Assembly: GCF_000422805.1 (NCBI RefSeq)
Contig: NZ_KE383927.1
Span: 18,246 to 82,245 of the forward strand
Length of the DNA stretch: 64,000 nucleotides
Source of the DNA: Nocardioides halotolerans DSM 19273
GTDB taxonomy: Bacteria > Actinomycetota > Actinomycetes > Propionibacteriales > Nocardioidaceae
Direction: 5' to 3'
In this document: positions 17,577 to 25,324 of the stretch, one piece after another
Layout: the number at the start of each line of letters is the position of its first letter
Numbering within the stretch: the stretch's first letter is position 1
Notes under the pieces: generated by a model
The model's database searches: none
Seen by the model: the letters and a program-made list of their open reading frames with translations, nothing else
Told to the model about the DNA's origin: nothing
Position numbers and translations under genes: made by a program

Positions 17577-17591
17577 TCCCGCGCCGCGGGA
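17577..17591 (-). terminator. short hairpin downstream of the SET-domain gene
   Basis: TCCCGCG and CGCGGGA arms of seven bases around one base, six bases after the SET gene stop. No T-run follows, so it is at most a weak terminator. Confidence 0.3.
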
Positions 17592-17597
17592 CCGCTG

Positions 17598-17984
17598 TCA
17601 GGCCGGTTCGGCGTCGATCAGTGCCTGCACGTCCGGAGCCCAGTGGCCGGCGTACCTCCGCCGGAGCTGGGGGATCTGCCAGTCGGTGCCCTCGACCATC
17701 TGCCGGCAGCGGTACGACGCGCAGTGGCACCGCAGCACGTACGTCCGGTCGGCCGTGCCGGTCGCGTAGTCGACGAGGAGCTCCTCGCCGGCCGCCACGT
17801 CGCGGAGCGTCACCAGCGCGTCCCCGCGCCAGCCGAGGTTGGGGTCGCACGCGTGGTTGACCGGACCCTCCTCGTGCACCGCCCCGGCCGGACGCAGCAC
17901 CTCGGTGCCGGCCGGGATGGCTGCGGTGGCGAACAGCCCGCGACCGGCGACGGGTGAGGGCCGCTCCTCGGTGTCGGCGTGCAC
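17598..17984 (-). CDS. small SET-domain protein (lysine methyltransferase-like)
   Basis: A 128-residue protein made of little more than a SET domain. Seen: GRGLFATAAIPAGTEV (SET-N), the hallmark NHACDPNLGW (canonical NHSCDPN), EELLVDYAT, and a post-SET Cys motif CHCASYRC that could bind zinc with one more Cys. Eukaryotic SET proteins methylate histone lysines; bacterial ones are less studied and the substrate here is unknown. GTG at 17984 is used; TTG at 17996 or 17999 is possible. The gene starts 17 bases after the FtsX permease stop in the same direction, so it may be the last member of that operon. Confidence 0.8.
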   Translation of the reverse strand: MHADTEERPSPVAGRGLFATAAIPAGTEVLRPAGAVHEEGPVNHACDPNLGWRGDALVTLRDVAAGEELLVDYATGTADRTYVLRCHCASYRCRQMVEGTDWQIPQLRRRYAGHWAPDVQALIDAEPA

Positions 17985-18001
17985 GCACCCATCCAACAAC
18001 G

Positions 18002-20620
18002 TCAGTCGAGCCGCGCCACCAGTGGCAGCCGCGAGCGCGCGAACAGCCCCACCACCACCGCGGTCACCGCGGGCAGCACCACGACGAGCCCGAGCACCAT
18101 CAGCCACGGGACGTCGAGGAACGGGCCGGTCGGCGGCCCGCCGTCGAGACCGTTGGTCGACGTCAGCGGCCAGGTCACGGCGATGCCGGGGATGAACCCG
18201 ACCGCCGCGCCGAGCGCGGCGCCGACGCCGCCGACCACGACGGCGTACGCCGCGGCGACCCCGCGCCGGGTGCGCGGGGAGGCGCCCACCGCCGAGAGCG
18301 TGGCCAGGTCGGGCCGGGCGTCGGAGAGGGCGAGGAACGTCGCGGTCAGCGTGCCGCCCAGCATCAGCACCGCGCCGAGCGCGATCAGCACCAGCTGCGC
18401 GATCACCGTCGCGTCGTCGGCCCGGAAGCCGCGCTCGACGTAGAGCCCGGTGTCGGAGGAGGCGGCGGCCAGCGCCTGGTTGACGTCGTCCTCCTGCTGC
18501 TCGGACACATGGCCGGTCACGGCCAGCGAGACGACCTGCGGCCGGACGCCCAGGTCGCGTGCGGCCGCCGTCGACACGAGTGCCGCCGGCCCGGCCCAGG
18601 GGTCGGTCAGCGTCACGAACGCGGCGGGGACGCTCACCCGATGGCTGCCCGTCTCCTCTCCCGACTCCGGGTCGAAGCTGTGCTGCACGACGGTGGCGGT
18701 GTCGCCGCTGACCGAGGTGCCGGGTGAGACGAAGGCGACCATCCCGCCGCCGGCGAGCATCGCCTCCGCGCGCGGCACGTCGCGCGCCGCGACCCCGAGC
18801 AGGCCGATGGGGAGGTCGCCGTCGGCGGCCATGATGTTCGCCCCGAGCGAGCCGCCAGAGGACTGGAGGAGCGTCTCGCCGCTCGGCCCGAACACCTCGG
18901 CGTAGCCGTCGCCGTCGGGCAGGCCGCGCTGCTCGGTGACGGTCGCGTGGGGCAGCTCTCGCTGCACCACCGAGGCCAGCGCAGCCCACGACACGTCGGG
19001 CTCGTAGGCGGAGACGATGCCGACACCGGGCGCGACCGAGGGCAGGTAGGTCGCCTGGTTCTCGGCGTCGTCGGAGCTCAGGCCGATGCCGAGGGCGACG
19101 ACGCCGGCGACCGTCGCGGCCACCGCCGAGACCGCGGGCACCGTTCGCGCCCGGTGCCGGTCGGCGTCGCGGACGGCGTAGCGCAGCACGAGCGGCAGCC
19201 GGCCCGAGACGCGGGCGAGACCGGCGAGCACGAGCGGGACCAGCAGGATCATCCCGAGCACCGCCGGGATCGCGCTGACCGCGATCGCGAGCTCGCCGCC
19301 CGAGGACTGGGAGGCCCCGGCGGCCGAGCCGGCGATGCCGGCACCGAGGAGCACGAGGCCCAGCAGCGGCGACCGCAGCGACGCAGGACGGTCGCCGCGG
19401 CGTCCGGCGAGGACCGCGACGACGTCCTGCCGCGAGGCGAGGTAGGCCGGCACGATCGCCGCGAGGAAGGCGCTGAGCAGCCCGAACGCCGCCACGCCCG
19501 CGAGCTGGAGCCACGGCACCTCGAAGGGCCCGAACCACGTGTCCGACCTGGCCTGCAGCAGCGGCTGCAGCACCCGGCTCGCGCCGATGCCGAGGCCGAC
19601 GCCCACCAGGGCGGCGACGCCGCCGAGGACGATCGCGCTCGCCACGATCACCCGGCGCGACTGGCGGGGGGTGCCGCCCGTCGCCGCCATCAGCGCCAGG
19701 CTGCGCTGCTGACGGCGGGCGCTCACCGCGAACGCCGGCCCGGCGAGCAGCACCACCTCGATCAGGGCCATCACGCCGATGAGGGCGAGGATCGCGAGGG
19801 TGCTGCCGTCGTCGGTCTCGACCTGGACCTCCTCCGGCCACTGCGACCTCGGCGGCGGGTCGGTGATGACCGCCCGCGAGGCCACGGTGGCGCCGATGGC
19901 GTTGAGCTGGCGGACGGTGTGCCACGACACCGGCCCCCCGTCGACCAGCCACTCCCAGGTGCCCGTGGTGTCGAGGGCGAGCGCACCGGGCGGGCCGGCG
20001 ACGCTCGGGAAGGTGCGGTTGGTCGTCGACTCGGCGACGCCGACGATCGTCGGGTCGGCCGGGGCGCCCTCGGCGGTCAGGTCGAGGGTGCCGCCGACGC
20101 GGTAGCCGAGGTCGAGCACGCTCTGGTTGACCACCACCTCCCCCGGAGCCGCCGGCCACCGGCCCGAGGTCAGGTCGAACAGTCCGTCGGTCAGCGCGTC
20201 GGAGAGGTCGACCTCGGTCGCCTCGACCGGCGTCTGGCCCTTGGCGGTCCGGAGCTCCGTCTCGCCGCGCCGGACCTCCAGCAGGGTGGCGCCGTCGAGC
20301 AACGACGAGACCTGCTCGGCGGTGGGGGCCGGGGTGGTGCCATCACCGTCGGTGACGGGGCAGCAGTCGTCGGGGTCCGGCTTCTGCTTCACGTCGGTGA
20401 CGCCGTCGGAGACGCTGACCAGGGCCTCGGCCGTGCCTATCCGGCGGTCCACCGACTCCGCGCCCGAGACCCGCTGGGTGTGGATCGCCACGTCGGCCGC
20501 CGTCACGGCGAGGACCGGCAGCGCGATCATCACCAGCACGAGGATGGAGCGTGCGCGGTGGCGCAACGCGTCGCGGCGGGCCAGCCGGAGCGGCAGCCGC
20601 CAGGCGTGCAGGGGGATCAT
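18002..20620 (-). CDS. FtsX-family ABC transporter permease
   Basis: An 872-residue membrane protein of the MacB/FtsX type, with the duplicated layout: TM1 (SILVLVMIALPVLAVTAADV), a large extracytoplasmic region to about 300, three TM helices, a middle block of hydrophobic helices near 420-480, a second outside region and three TM helices at the end (LIALGAVLMLGGTLTATFLAL, GVAAAYAVVVGGVGAALGAA, PWLMVLGLVVVLPAVTAVVVG). Works with the ATPase encoded just upstream, overlapping by ATGA. Such pumps export peptides, lipids or antibiotics by a mechanotransmission cycle. Regulated by the PadR gene at the operon head; substrate unknown. Confidence 0.9.
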   Translation of the reverse strand: MIPLHAWRLPLRLARRDALRHRARSILVLVMIALPVLAVTAADVAIHTQRVSGAESVDRRIGTAEALVSVSDGVTDVKQKPDPDDCCPVTDGDGTTPAPTAEQVSSLLDGATLLEVRRGETELRTAKGQTPVEATEVDLSDALTDGLFDLTSGRWPAAPGEVVVNQSVLDLGYRVGGTLDLTAEGAPADPTIVGVAESTTNRTFPSVAGPPGALALDTTGTWEWLVDGGPVSWHTVRQLNAIGATVASRAVITDPPPRSQWPEEVQVETDDGSTLAILALIGVMALIEVVLLAGPAFAVSARRQQRSLALMAATGGTPRQSRRVIVASAIVLGGVAALVGVGLGIGASRVLQPLLQARSDTWFGPFEVPWLQLAGVAAFGLLSAFLAAIVPAYLASRQDVVAVLAGRRGDRPASLRSPLLGLVLLGAGIAGSAAGASQSSGGELAIAVSAIPAVLGMILLVPLVLAGLARVSGRLPLVLRYAVRDADRHRARTVPAVSAVAATVAGVVALGIGLSSDDAENQATYLPSVAPGVGIVSAYEPDVSWAALASVVQRELPHATVTEQRGLPDGDGYAEVFGPSGETLLQSSGGSLGANIMAADGDLPIGLLGVAARDVPRAEAMLAGGGMVAFVSPGTSVSGDTATVVQHSFDPESGEETGSHRVSVPAAFVTLTDPWAGPAALVSTAAARDLGVRPQVVSLAVTGHVSEQQEDDVNQALAAASSDTGLYVERGFRADDATVIAQLVLIALGAVLMLGGTLTATFLALSDARPDLATLSAVGASPRTRRGVAAAYAVVVGGVGAALGAAVGFIPGIAVTWPLTSTNGLDGGPPTGPFLDVPWLMVLGLVVVLPAVTAVVVGLFARSRLPLVARLD

Positions 20621-21366
20621 CGAGTGGCGCCCGCGTCGATCAGGGAGTCGACCTGGTCGGTGCCGGTCTCGTCGACGACCACGCCGTCGCGGAGGAAGAC
20701 GACCCGGTCGGCCCACGCCGCGTGGCGCGCCTCGTGGGTGACCAGGACGCCGGCGGCGCCCGCGTCGCACCGGGAGCGCAGGAGCCGCAGGATCTCCTCG
20801 CCGGTCTCGGTGTCGAGGGCGCCGGTGGGCTCGTCGGCCAGGATCAGCCGGCGCTCGCCGACGACGGCGCGGGCGATGGCCACCCGCTGCTGCTGACCGC
20901 CGGACATGGCGTCGGGGAACCGGTCCGCCAGGTCGCCGATGCCGACCTCCTCGAGCGCCGCCCTCGCGAGCCGGCGGGCGGCGCGGGTGCTCTCGCCGTC
21001 GAGCTCGCGCGGCAGCGCGACGTTCTCGGCCGCGGTGAGGGCCGGGATGAGGTTGAAGTCCTGGAACACGTAGCCGATCGACGTACGCCGCATCCTGGCG
21101 CGACCGACCGCGCCGAGCGACGCGAGGTCGGTGCCCTCCACCGAGACCGTCCCGGCCGTCGGGCTGTCGAGACCCCCCGCGAGCGTCAGCAGGGTCGACT
21201 TGCCGGACCCGGACGGTCCCATGACCGCGACGAGCTCGCCGGAGTGCGCCGCGAAGGAGACGCCGCGCAGTGCCTGCACCGCGGTCTCCCCCTCGCCGTG
21301 GACCCGGGTGACGGAGTCGAGCCGGAGCACCGCCGTCGTCATCGCGGTCGTCATCGCGGTCGTCAT
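20617..21366 (-). CDS. ABC transporter ATPase (MacB/LolD type)
   Basis: A 249-residue ATPase with Walker A GPSGSGKST near residue 46, Q-loop YVFQDFNLIP, signature SGGQQQR, Walker B LILADEPTGALD and switch His in VLVTHEARH. The pattern is that of the MacB/LolD/FtsE group which pairs with FtsX-like permeases, and the permease gene follows with an ATGA overlap. The 5' end is unusual: MTTA is coded three times in a row (ATG at 21366, 21354 and 21342), so three tandem starts are possible; the first overlaps the PadR stop by four bases and is used here. Confidence 0.92.
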   Translation of the reverse strand: MTTAMTTAMTTAVLRLDSVTRVHGEGETAVQALRGVSFAAHSGELVAVMGPSGSGKSTLLTLAGGLDSPTAGTVSVEGTDLASLGAVGRARMRRTSIGYVFQDFNLIPALTAAENVALPRELDGESTRAARRLARAALEEVGIGDLADRFPDAMSGGQQQRVAIARAVVGERRLILADEPTGALDTETGEEILRLLRSRCDAGAAGVLVTHEARHAAWADRVVFLRDGVVVDETGTDQVDSLIDAGATR

Positions 21367-21370
21367 CGCC
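21337..21370. repeat. 12-base tandem repeat carrying three ATG starts
   Basis: The unit atgacgaccgcg (minus strand) is repeated, placing in-frame ATG codons at 21366, 21354 and 21342. Confidence 0.7.
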
Positions 21371-21989
21371 GCGCCCCTTCGCGATCCGTCTGCGCCTCGA
21401 CGCCGGGAGCCGCAGGCGGCTGCGCAGCCGAGTCGCGCGCGGGGCGCTCGAGCTGGGCGCGCCGCAGCCGGGCCTCGCAGTGGTCGAGCCAGCGGACCTC
21501 CGCCTCCGCCGCGAAGACCAGCGAGTCGAGGACCAGGCTCCACGCCATGTCGGCCGGGTCGTCGGGACTGCTGGGACGGCCGCGCTTGAGGCGGGTGTAG
21601 TCCTGGAGGGCCGCCATGGTGGCGCTGCGCTGCTGCTGGATCACCGTGCCCACGTCGACGCCGGGCACCGTGACGGCCAGGGCGAGCTTGATCGCGAGCT
21701 CGTCGCGCGGCGGCTGGGTTCGCTCCACGGGGGTGGTGAACCAGGCGGCCACCTCCTCCCGGCCCGCGTCGGTGACCCCGTAGACCACGTGCCCGTCGGC
21801 GTCCGCGCCCGGCTCGCCCGTGACGGGGGCGACGAGGCCGTCCCGCTCGAGGCGGGTGAGGGTCGTGTAGACCTGCCCGACGTTGAGCGGCCAGGTCGAG
21901 CCGGTGCGCCGCTCGAACTCCGCGCGCAGCTGGTAGCCGTACATCGGGCCCTGCTCCAGCAGGGCCAGCAGGGCTTGGCGGACCGACAT
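21363..21989 (-). CDS. PadR family transcriptional regulator
   Basis: A 208-residue PadR regulator: winged helix in residues 1-75 (SVRQALLALLEQGPMYGYQL, then VGQVYTTLTRLERDGLV), and a C-terminal helical dimerisation part. ATG at 21989 has a ribosome binding site (GAGGAG six bases upstream). It leads the ABC exporter operon, and two palindromes lie just upstream at 22026-22050, so autorepression with control of the pump is likely, as for LmrR-type PadR proteins that sense drugs. The last 30 residues (QLERPARDSAAQPPAAPGVE) are low-complexity. Confidence 0.9.
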   Translation of the reverse strand: MSVRQALLALLEQGPMYGYQLRAEFERRTGSTWPLNVGQVYTTLTRLERDGLVAPVTGEPGADADGHVVYGVTDAGREEVAAWFTTPVERTQPPRDELAIKLALAVTVPGVDVGTVIQQQRSATMAALQDYTRLKRGRPSSPDDPADMAWSLVLDSLVFAAEAEVRWLDHCEARLRRAQLERPARDSAAQPPAAPGVEAQTDREGARR

Positions 21990-22025
21990 CGACGCTCCTC
22001 ACGCTCGGAAACTCGGGTGAATACC

Positions 22026-22050
22026 CGGTATGTATACCGCGTATGCATAC
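22026..22050. promoter_or_regulatory. two adjacent palindromes, probable PadR operator
   Basis: CGGTATGTATACCG (22026-22039, 12 of 14 positions symmetric) is followed by the perfect palindrome GTATGCATAC (22041-22050). Both share GTAT/ATAC half sites and lie between the divergent PadR and RDD genes in an otherwise GC-rich region. Confidence 0.5.
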
Positions 22051-22104
22051 AGGCCGGCAACCCGAGCCTTCGCCGGATCGCCTGCGCGCCCCCGACCGCG
22101 CCCC

Positions 22105-22110
22105 TACCCT
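22105..22110 (+). promoter_or_regulatory. -10-like box TACCCT, six bases before ATG 22117
   Basis: TACCCT-CGGCGC-ATG. No ribosome binding site before the ATG; consistent with a leaderless mRNA. Confidence 0.5.
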
Positions 22111-22116
22111 CGGCGC

Positions 22117-22827
22117 ATGTCCACGCCACCCCCGGAGCAGGGGCCGGTCCCGCCGGGCTACCGGCCCGGTGACTACGTGCCGTTCAAGGACCGCGACCCG
22201 GCCAACCCGAGCGCAATCGCCGGGCAGTGGGCCGACCCCGCGCTCCAGGCGCAGCTCCACGGCCAGCAGGCCGGGCGGGCGCTGACGCCGCAGGAGCAGT
22301 ACCGCGCCATCTACGGCGACGACGCACCGGTCCGCGTCGAGTTCGCGTCGTGGGGCCGCCGGGTGCTCGGCTACCTCGTCGACGCCTTCCTCGGCGCGGT
22401 CGCCGGCTTCCCGCTGGTCCTGGGCTACTTCGCCCTCGGCGACGAGGTCGTCTACGAGACCGACGCGTTCGGCAACCGCACCATCTCCGACGCCAGCCAG
22501 GTCAGCGGCACCACCACCGCCCTCTTGATCATCGGGGCGCTGCTGTCGCTGGCGTTCCACGTCTACAACCAGGTCATCCGGCAGGGGCGGACCGGCTACA
22601 GCCTCGGCAAGACCGCGGTGGGCATCAAGCTGGTCCGGATCGAGACCTCGGAGCCGATGGGGGCCGGCTGGTGCTTCGTGCGCTCGATCGCGCACGTGCT
22701 CGACAGCCTCGTGTGCTACCTCGGCTGGCTGTGGCCGATCTGGGACCGGCGCAACCAGACGCTCGCCGACAAGGTCATGGGCACCGTCGTCATCATCGAG
22801 CCGGACACCTCGGGCCGGCAGGGCTGA
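22117..22827 (+). CDS. RDD-family membrane protein
   Basis: A 236-residue protein. Residues 1-80 are Pro/Gln-rich and cytoplasmic; from about 85 the RDD domain starts (VRVEFASWGRRVLGYLVDAF, with the characteristic Arg and Asp), then hydrophobic helices (AVAGFPLVLGYFALG, ALLIIGALLSLAFHVYNQVI), the conserved TGYSLGKTAVGIKLVR and a third segment. RDD proteins are membrane proteins of poorly known function, some linked to osmotic or ion stress. ATG at 22117 is chosen over 22030 because of the -10-like box at 22105. Divergent from the PadR operon and might share its operator. Confidence 0.85.
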   Translation: MSTPPPEQGPVPPGYRPGDYVPFKDRDPANPSAIAGQWADPALQAQLHGQQAGRALTPQEQYRAIYGDDAPVRVEFASWGRRVLGYLVDAFLGAVAGFPLVLGYFALGDEVVYETDAFGNRTISDASQVSGTTTALLIIGALLSLAFHVYNQVIRQGRTGYSLGKTAVGIKLVRIETSEPMGAGWCFVRSIAHVLDSLVCYLGWLWPIWDRRNQTLADKVMGTVVIIEPDTSGRQG

Positions 22828-22849
22828 CCCACTGCTCCACACTGGGAGC

Positions 22850-23596
22850 ATGTCGACGATCCTCATCACCGGAGCCTCGTCCGGGCTCGGCGCCGAGATG
22901 GCGCGCCAGTTCGCCGCCAGGGGCCACGACCTCGCGCTCTGCGCGCGGCGTACCGAACGGCTCGAGGCGCTCCGCGACGAGATCCGGGCCGCTCACCCCC
23001 AGCGCCGCGTCGAGCTCCGCGCCCTCGACGTGAACGACGACGCACAGGTCTTCGAGGTCTTCCGCGCCTTCCGTGGCGACTTCGGCGGGCTCGACCGGGT
23101 GATCGTCAACGCCGGCATCGGGAAGGGCGCGCCCCTCGGCACCGGTCGCCAGGACGCCAACCGCGAGACCGCGATGACCAACTTCGTCGCCGCGCTGACC
23201 CAGGCCGAGGCCGCGATGGAGGTCTTCCGCGCCCAGGACGCCGGTCACCTGGTGCTCGTGTCGTCGATGTCCGCGATGCGCGGGATGCCCAAGTCGATGA
23301 CGGTCTACGCCGCCACCAAGGCCGCGCTGTCCCACCTCGGCGAGGGGCTGCAGCACGAGCTGCTCGGCACGCCGATCAAGGTCACGGTCCTGCACTGCGG
23401 CTACATCGCCTCGGAGATGAACGAGCGGGTCCAGCAGCAGGTGCGGTTCATGGCCTCCACCGAGGACGGCGTCCGCGCCATGGTCGACGCGATCGAGAAG
23501 CAGAAGGCCCAGGCCTACGTGCCGGCCCTCCCCTGGACGGCCCTCGCGCCCGTGATGCGGCACGCGCCGTTGCCCGTGCTGAAGAAGCTGCTCTGA
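22850..23596 (+). CDS. short-chain dehydrogenase/reductase
   Basis: A 248-residue classical SDR. NAD(P)-binding TGASSGLG at residues 7-14, ARR after strand 2 (favouring NADP), NAG near 91, catalytic Ser in VLVSSMSAM and YAATK for Tyr/Lys. Closest in style to oxidoreductases acting on steroid-like or fatty substrates, but the substrate is not predictable. It begins 22 bases after the RDD gene; CACACT lies six bases before the ATG (22838-22843) and GGGAG overlaps that spacer, so either a leaderless start or a standard start could apply. Confidence 0.9.
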   Translation: MSTILITGASSGLGAEMARQFAARGHDLALCARRTERLEALRDEIRAAHPQRRVELRALDVNDDAQVFEVFRAFRGDFGGLDRVIVNAGIGKGAPLGTGRQDANRETAMTNFVAALTQAEAAMEVFRAQDAGHLVLVSSMSAMRGMPKSMTVYAATKAALSHLGEGLQHELLGTPIKVTVLHCGYIASEMNERVQQQVRFMASTEDGVRAMVDAIEKQKAQAYVPALPWTALAPVMRHAPLPVLKKLL

Positions 23597-23633
23597 TCTG
23601 CGAAAACCCCTCAGGACGCGCCCTTCTCGACCG

Positions 23634-25118
23634 ATGATTCGGGGGACGAGTTTTTTTCGAGAGGTGGCAGCGCTGGGTCGGTTTCAACGCGCGGTCGGGG
23701 TCGTGATCCTGGGTGCGGCGCTCCTGGGAGCACTGCTGCTCTGGTTGGCGGTCTCGTCCGGCGAGCACGAGACGAACAGAGCCCCGCGCACCGGGTTCGT
23801 GTTCGGCGCGTGGAAGGTGCTCTACGACACCGACGCGCCCTCCTCCCGGGTGCTGCTCGCCGCCATCGGGCTGGCGCTCCTGTTCGCGGCCGGAGTCGCG
23901 CTGCTCGAGCGCCGGATCGCCACCCGCGCGCGGCGCAGCGAGGACCTGCACCGGTTGCCGCTCGCGCCGAAGATCGTCATGGCCGAGACGCGCGGGATCG
24001 ACCACGGCCCGGTCACCATCACCGTGCTCGTCCCCGCCCACAACGAGGCGGCGTGCATCGGCCAGACGCTCCGGTCGCTGCAGTCGCAGTCGCAGCGCCC
24101 CGAGCGGATCGTCGTGGTCGCCGACAACTGCACCGACGCGACCGAGGACATCGCCCTGGCCCTGGGCGTCGAGGTCTTCACGACCATCGGCAACACCCGC
24201 AAGAAGGCAGGGGGCCTCAACCAGGCCCTGCGCGAGCTGCTGCCCGGCCAGGGCGAGAACGACCTCGTCATGGTGATGGACGCCGACACGACCCTCGACG
24301 ACGGCTTCCTGGAGGCGGCGGCCCCCGGCGGATGACCGAGGACCGCGCGCTGATGGCCATCGGCGGGCTCTTCTACGGCGAGGAGGGCAAGGGGCTGCTC
24401 GGCCAGTTCCAGCGCAACGAGTACGCGCGCTACGCGCGCGAGATGGAAGCGCCGGCGCGGCCGCGTGTTCGTGCTGACCGGCACGGCCTCGGTGTTCCGG
24501 CCGCGGGCGCTGCGCACGGTGGCCGCCGAGCGCGGCCGCTCGCTCCCCGGCGTGCCGGGCGACGTCTACGACACGATCGCCCTCACCGAGGGCAACGAGC
24601 TGACGCTCGCCCTCAAGTCGCTCGGCGGCCTGATGATCTCCCCGCCCGACTGCACCGTGGTCACCGAGGTGATGCCGACGTGGCGCGCGCTCTGGATCCA
24701 GCGGCTGCGCTGGCAGCGCGGTGCGCTCGAGAACCTCGGCGCCTACGGCATCCGGCCGCAGACGTTCCGCTACTGGGCCCAGCAGCTCGGCATCGGCTAC
24801 GGCGTCATCGCGCTCAGCTGCTACCTGCTCCTGATCGCCGTGATGCTGGCGTCGCTGGACCACTGGGTGTGGTTCCCGTTCTGGGTCGGCATCGGCCTCG
24901 TGTTCGCGGTCGAGCGCGTCGTGACGGTCTGGCGGGGAGGTCCCGCGGCCCGCCTCCTCGGCGCGTCGCTCTTCCCCGAGCTGTTCTTCGCCATGTTCCT
25001 CAACGCCGTCTACGTGAAGGGCATCCTCGACATCTCCTTCGGCCGCACCGGGCGCTGGGAGCTGGAGACGACCGGCCCGTCCGCGCAGGAGCCCGAGCTC
25101 GCAGGGCGCGGCGCATGA
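23634..25118 (+). pseudogene. membrane glycosyltransferase family 2 gene with two compensating frameshifts
   Basis: A BcsA/hyaluronan-synthase-like processive glycosyltransferase. Frame 1 (23634 to about 24325): two TM helices, then the GT-A core with VLVPAHNEAACIG, VVADNCTDAT, NTRKKAGGLNQAL and the metal-binding MDADTTLDDGF. Frame 2 (about 24332-24450) continues RRMTEDRALMAIGGLFYGEE and QRNEYARYAREM. Frame 1 resumes at about 24455 with RVFVLTGTASVF, then IQRLRWQRGALENL (the Q-x-x-R-W motif) and C-terminal TM helices, ending at TGA 25118. One base is lost near 24325-24333 and one gained near 24447-24456. The product is whole if both are errors; otherwise it is a pseudogene. Start: ATG 23634 or GTG 23664, the latter preceded by GAGAG. 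Confidence 0.75.
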
Positions 25119-25324
25119 CCACGCTGGTCGAGAGCTGGGGGCTGCTGCTGCCCGAGAGCTTCCTGCGCTCGCCGTTCTTCGCGGTGCTGGCGGCGTTCGT
25201 GGCGATCAACACCGTCATGTACGTCGCGCTCGCGGTCGCGAAGGTGCTGCCGAAGGTCTACGTGAGCGACCACCTCCCCACGCGCAACCGGCGGGGCGAG
25301 GACCGGAGCATGCACCGCGACTAG
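25115..25324 (+). CDS. small single-pass membrane protein
   Basis: A 69-residue protein, ATG at 25115 overlapping the glycosyltransferase stop by ATGA. One TM helix at about 22-42 (FFAVLAAFVAINTVMYVALAV), followed by a basic tail (PTRNRRGEDRSMHRD). Not recognised as a named family; coupling suggests it helps the glycosyltransferase, as small partners of polysaccharide synthases do. Its stop codon is shared, on the opposite strand, with the convergent VanZ-like gene: CTAG at 25321-25324 gives TAG both ways. Confidence 0.75.
   Translation: MTTLVESWGLLLPESFLRSPFFAVLAAFVAINTVMYVALAVAKVLPKVYVSDHLPTRNRRGEDRSMHRD

Noticed and set aside
23650..23656. Run of seven T as a programmed frameshift or terminator
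   Set aside because: It lies at the very start of the glycosyltransferase gene with no hairpin before it; the frame changes occur 670 bases later.
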